DNA of 45,558 nucleotides, from the NCBI GenBank assembly GCA_015680685.1, contig MNCI01004978.1:248882-294439 (forward strand). The letters are read 5' to 3'. Shown piece by piece: positions 44,306-45,558 of the stretch. The DNA is from Gnetum montanum (Eukaryota > Streptophyta > Gnetopsida > Gnetales > Gnetaceae). The first letter of the stretch is position 1; each line of letters opens with the position of its first letter. The position numbers were made by a program, and so were the translations under genes. The notes beneath the pieces are model-generated. The model searched no databases, was not told the origin of the DNA, and saw only the letters and a program-made list of their open reading frames with translations.

Positions 44306-45558
44306 TCTATTCTTGGAATGTTCGGGGGCTCTCCAATCACCTCCGAACACGGGTGGTCGGTGCTTTTATTCGCTCTCGACCTTTGCTTCCTGACTTCCTT
44401 CTCCTACAAGAGGTTAAATTTTCTACTCTGGATGCAATTATTGCAGGCAATAGCATCCTACCTGACTCTATTGTCTTTTCCACAAATCATATTACTGGTC
44501 AAGGTGGTGCAACCCTTATTATCAATAAATCCTGGTCTAACAAAATTCTCTCTCATGGTAGTCACACCTCTTTTGTTTGGGCTACTCTTCAAGGCGCTTC
44601 TGGTTCTTTTGGCATTTGTAATATTTATGCTCCCACTACTCCTTCCTCTAGGGCCAGTGTTTGGCAGTCCCTCCTTCACAGTCTGCCTAACATTCCCTGG
44701 CTCTTTGGAGGTGATTTTAATATGATCGAACATCCTCATGATAAAGTTGGTGGCACCTCTTCTTAACTTACCAGCCTCGAGCTTTCTAGTTGGAGTGATG
44801 TTAAGGAGCACTTTTGTCTCTCTGATGCTGCCAGCTCTAACGTGAATCATGAAGGTTGGTTTACTTGGTCCAACCTTAGGATTGGTGCTGCTCGCATTTG
44901 TGAGCGACTTGACCGATTTTATTTCTCTAGTTATTCCTCTTGGTTTTGTGATGGTCATGTTAAGGTCCACCTTGATGCTACCCTCTCAGACCACTTTCCA
45001 ATTTCTCTCACTTTGACCTTTGGTTCTAAATCTTTAGCTCAACGCCGCCAACTTTTTCGCACGAATGCCTCTTTATTTCTTACTCCTTCTAGTAAAGGTC
45101 TTTTGACATCTCTTTGGAATGCAGAGAGAAGGCCATCTGGCAATTTAGGTTGGATTGACTAGTTGTTGCGTGCCACTTCTCGTATTCACAACTTTGCTCG
45201 TTGGTTGGGCAAGCAATATGCTAAGAAACGTAGGTCTATTGAGGCGAATGTTAGTTCTGAATTGCAACAACTTAACTCTGCACTTCAACATGACCCTTTT
45301 AATGTTGCTCTTCAACAACGGCTAACTTATGTTCGCTCAATTAAACAAAAATGGGATATGTACTCTGCTAGAAGTGCTCTCATCAAGAGTCGTCTCAACT
45401 GGTTAAAAATTGAGGGAGAACCCTGTAAAGAGTTCTTCAAATTTTTAAAGGGTAGAGGTACTCTCCCTACTATAGAACAACTTACCTCTGATCCTCATGT
45501 CATAAATGATTTTCTTGAACAACATTTTCAATGCCTCTTTGTCTCCAATGGGTTTGAT
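44299..45558 (+). pseudogene. LINE-c ORF2, endonuclease and start of RT linker (truncated by window)
   Basis: ATG 44299 (MLVYSWNVRGL). Apurinic-type endonuclease with all usual motifs: SWNVRGL, LLQEVKF near 44400, ICNIYAPTTP near 44620, LFGGDFNMIEH near 44700, FTWSNLRIGAARICERLDRF near 44860, TLSDHFPISL near 44980. Then the helical linker (KQKWDMYSARSALIKSRLNW near 45345) before the RT, as in LINE-b. Two in-frame stops: TAA at 44764 and TAG at 45160. The frame stays open from 45163 to the window end. Confidence 0.9.

Larger units (their letters stand above)
42831..45558 (+). mobile_element. LINE-c: best preserved L1-type copy, runs past the window
   Basis: GC-rich 5' UTR of about 425 bases, ORF1, and ORF2 through the endonuclease and the linker to the RT. 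Only three nonsense codons (43811, 44764, 45160) and no frameshift in 2.3 kb of coding sequence, so it is much younger than LINE-b. The left border is approximate; the right end is outside the window. Confidence 0.9.

Noticed and set aside
44458-44970. 170-codon minus-strand frame
   Set aside because: Antisense shadow of the LINE-c endonuclease, whose motifs are clear on the plus strand.

Overview
The window is repeat-dominated nuclear DNA from a land plant, probably one with a large genome. Nearly everything recognisable is a decayed retrotransposon of a plant lineage: L1-type LINEs with a DUF4283-like ORF1 and a zinc knuckle, RTE-clade LINE fragments, and two very large Ty3/gypsy LTR elements of the Athila/Tat (OTA) kind with an accessory third ORF. 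The species cannot be fixed from the sequence. There are no rRNA genes, CRISPR arrays or bacterial genes, and I see no convincing intact tRNA gene.

Layout. 1-614: AT-rich DNA without a gene. About 615-6655 (+): LINE-a, an old L1-type element with ORF1, endonuclease, RT, a zinc-binding tail and a 3' end. 7186-7930 (-) and 9540-10545 (+): two divergent RTE fragments. 10544-10806: tandem repeats. 11039-11150 (-): a clean 37-codon first exon with a splice donor, the only probable host gene, whose protein resembles the start of a plant nucleotide-sugar transporter. From about 29260 down to 11771 (-) runs LINE-b, split inside ORF1 by LTR element A (15924-28992, +). Element A has two LTRs, a 5-bp target duplication (TCCAC), PBS, gag-pol in one frame, a long non-coding stretch with an internal promoter-like module, and the accessory ORF. 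LTR element B follows on the minus strand (about 29380-41264). It has the same gene order and a 5' LTR but no 3' LTR, because it is cut off where LINE-b begins. 41290-42141 (-) is the ORF1 of a third L1 copy (LINE-d), into which B appears to have inserted. 42831-45558 (+) is LINE-c, the best preserved copy, which runs off the window.

How the parts relate. LINE-b, -c and -d are one family. LINE-c serves as the reference showing that LINE-b reads straight through the insertion of element A. Elements A and B are diverged relatives, so each explains the other's breaks. In A, gag-pol stays in one frame for about 5.5 kb although I count 34 stop codons, mostly TAG and TGA. This looks like methyl-cytosine transition decay without indels.

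Most interesting signal. In both LTR elements the DNA upstream of the accessory ORF carries a TATA box preceded by a motif array that also occurs upstream of the TATA box in that element's own LTR. The motif differs between the elements (GTATAC-based in A, GATATC/CGATATCG-based in B), yet promoter and internal module match within each. Both accessory ORFs start directly at a splice-acceptor-like AG|ATG. This suggests a self-matched second promoter, and possibly an accessory protein that recognises its own element's palindromes. That function is inference. Assembly problems (Ns at 10968, 12997 and 22466-22533) affect several interpretations.
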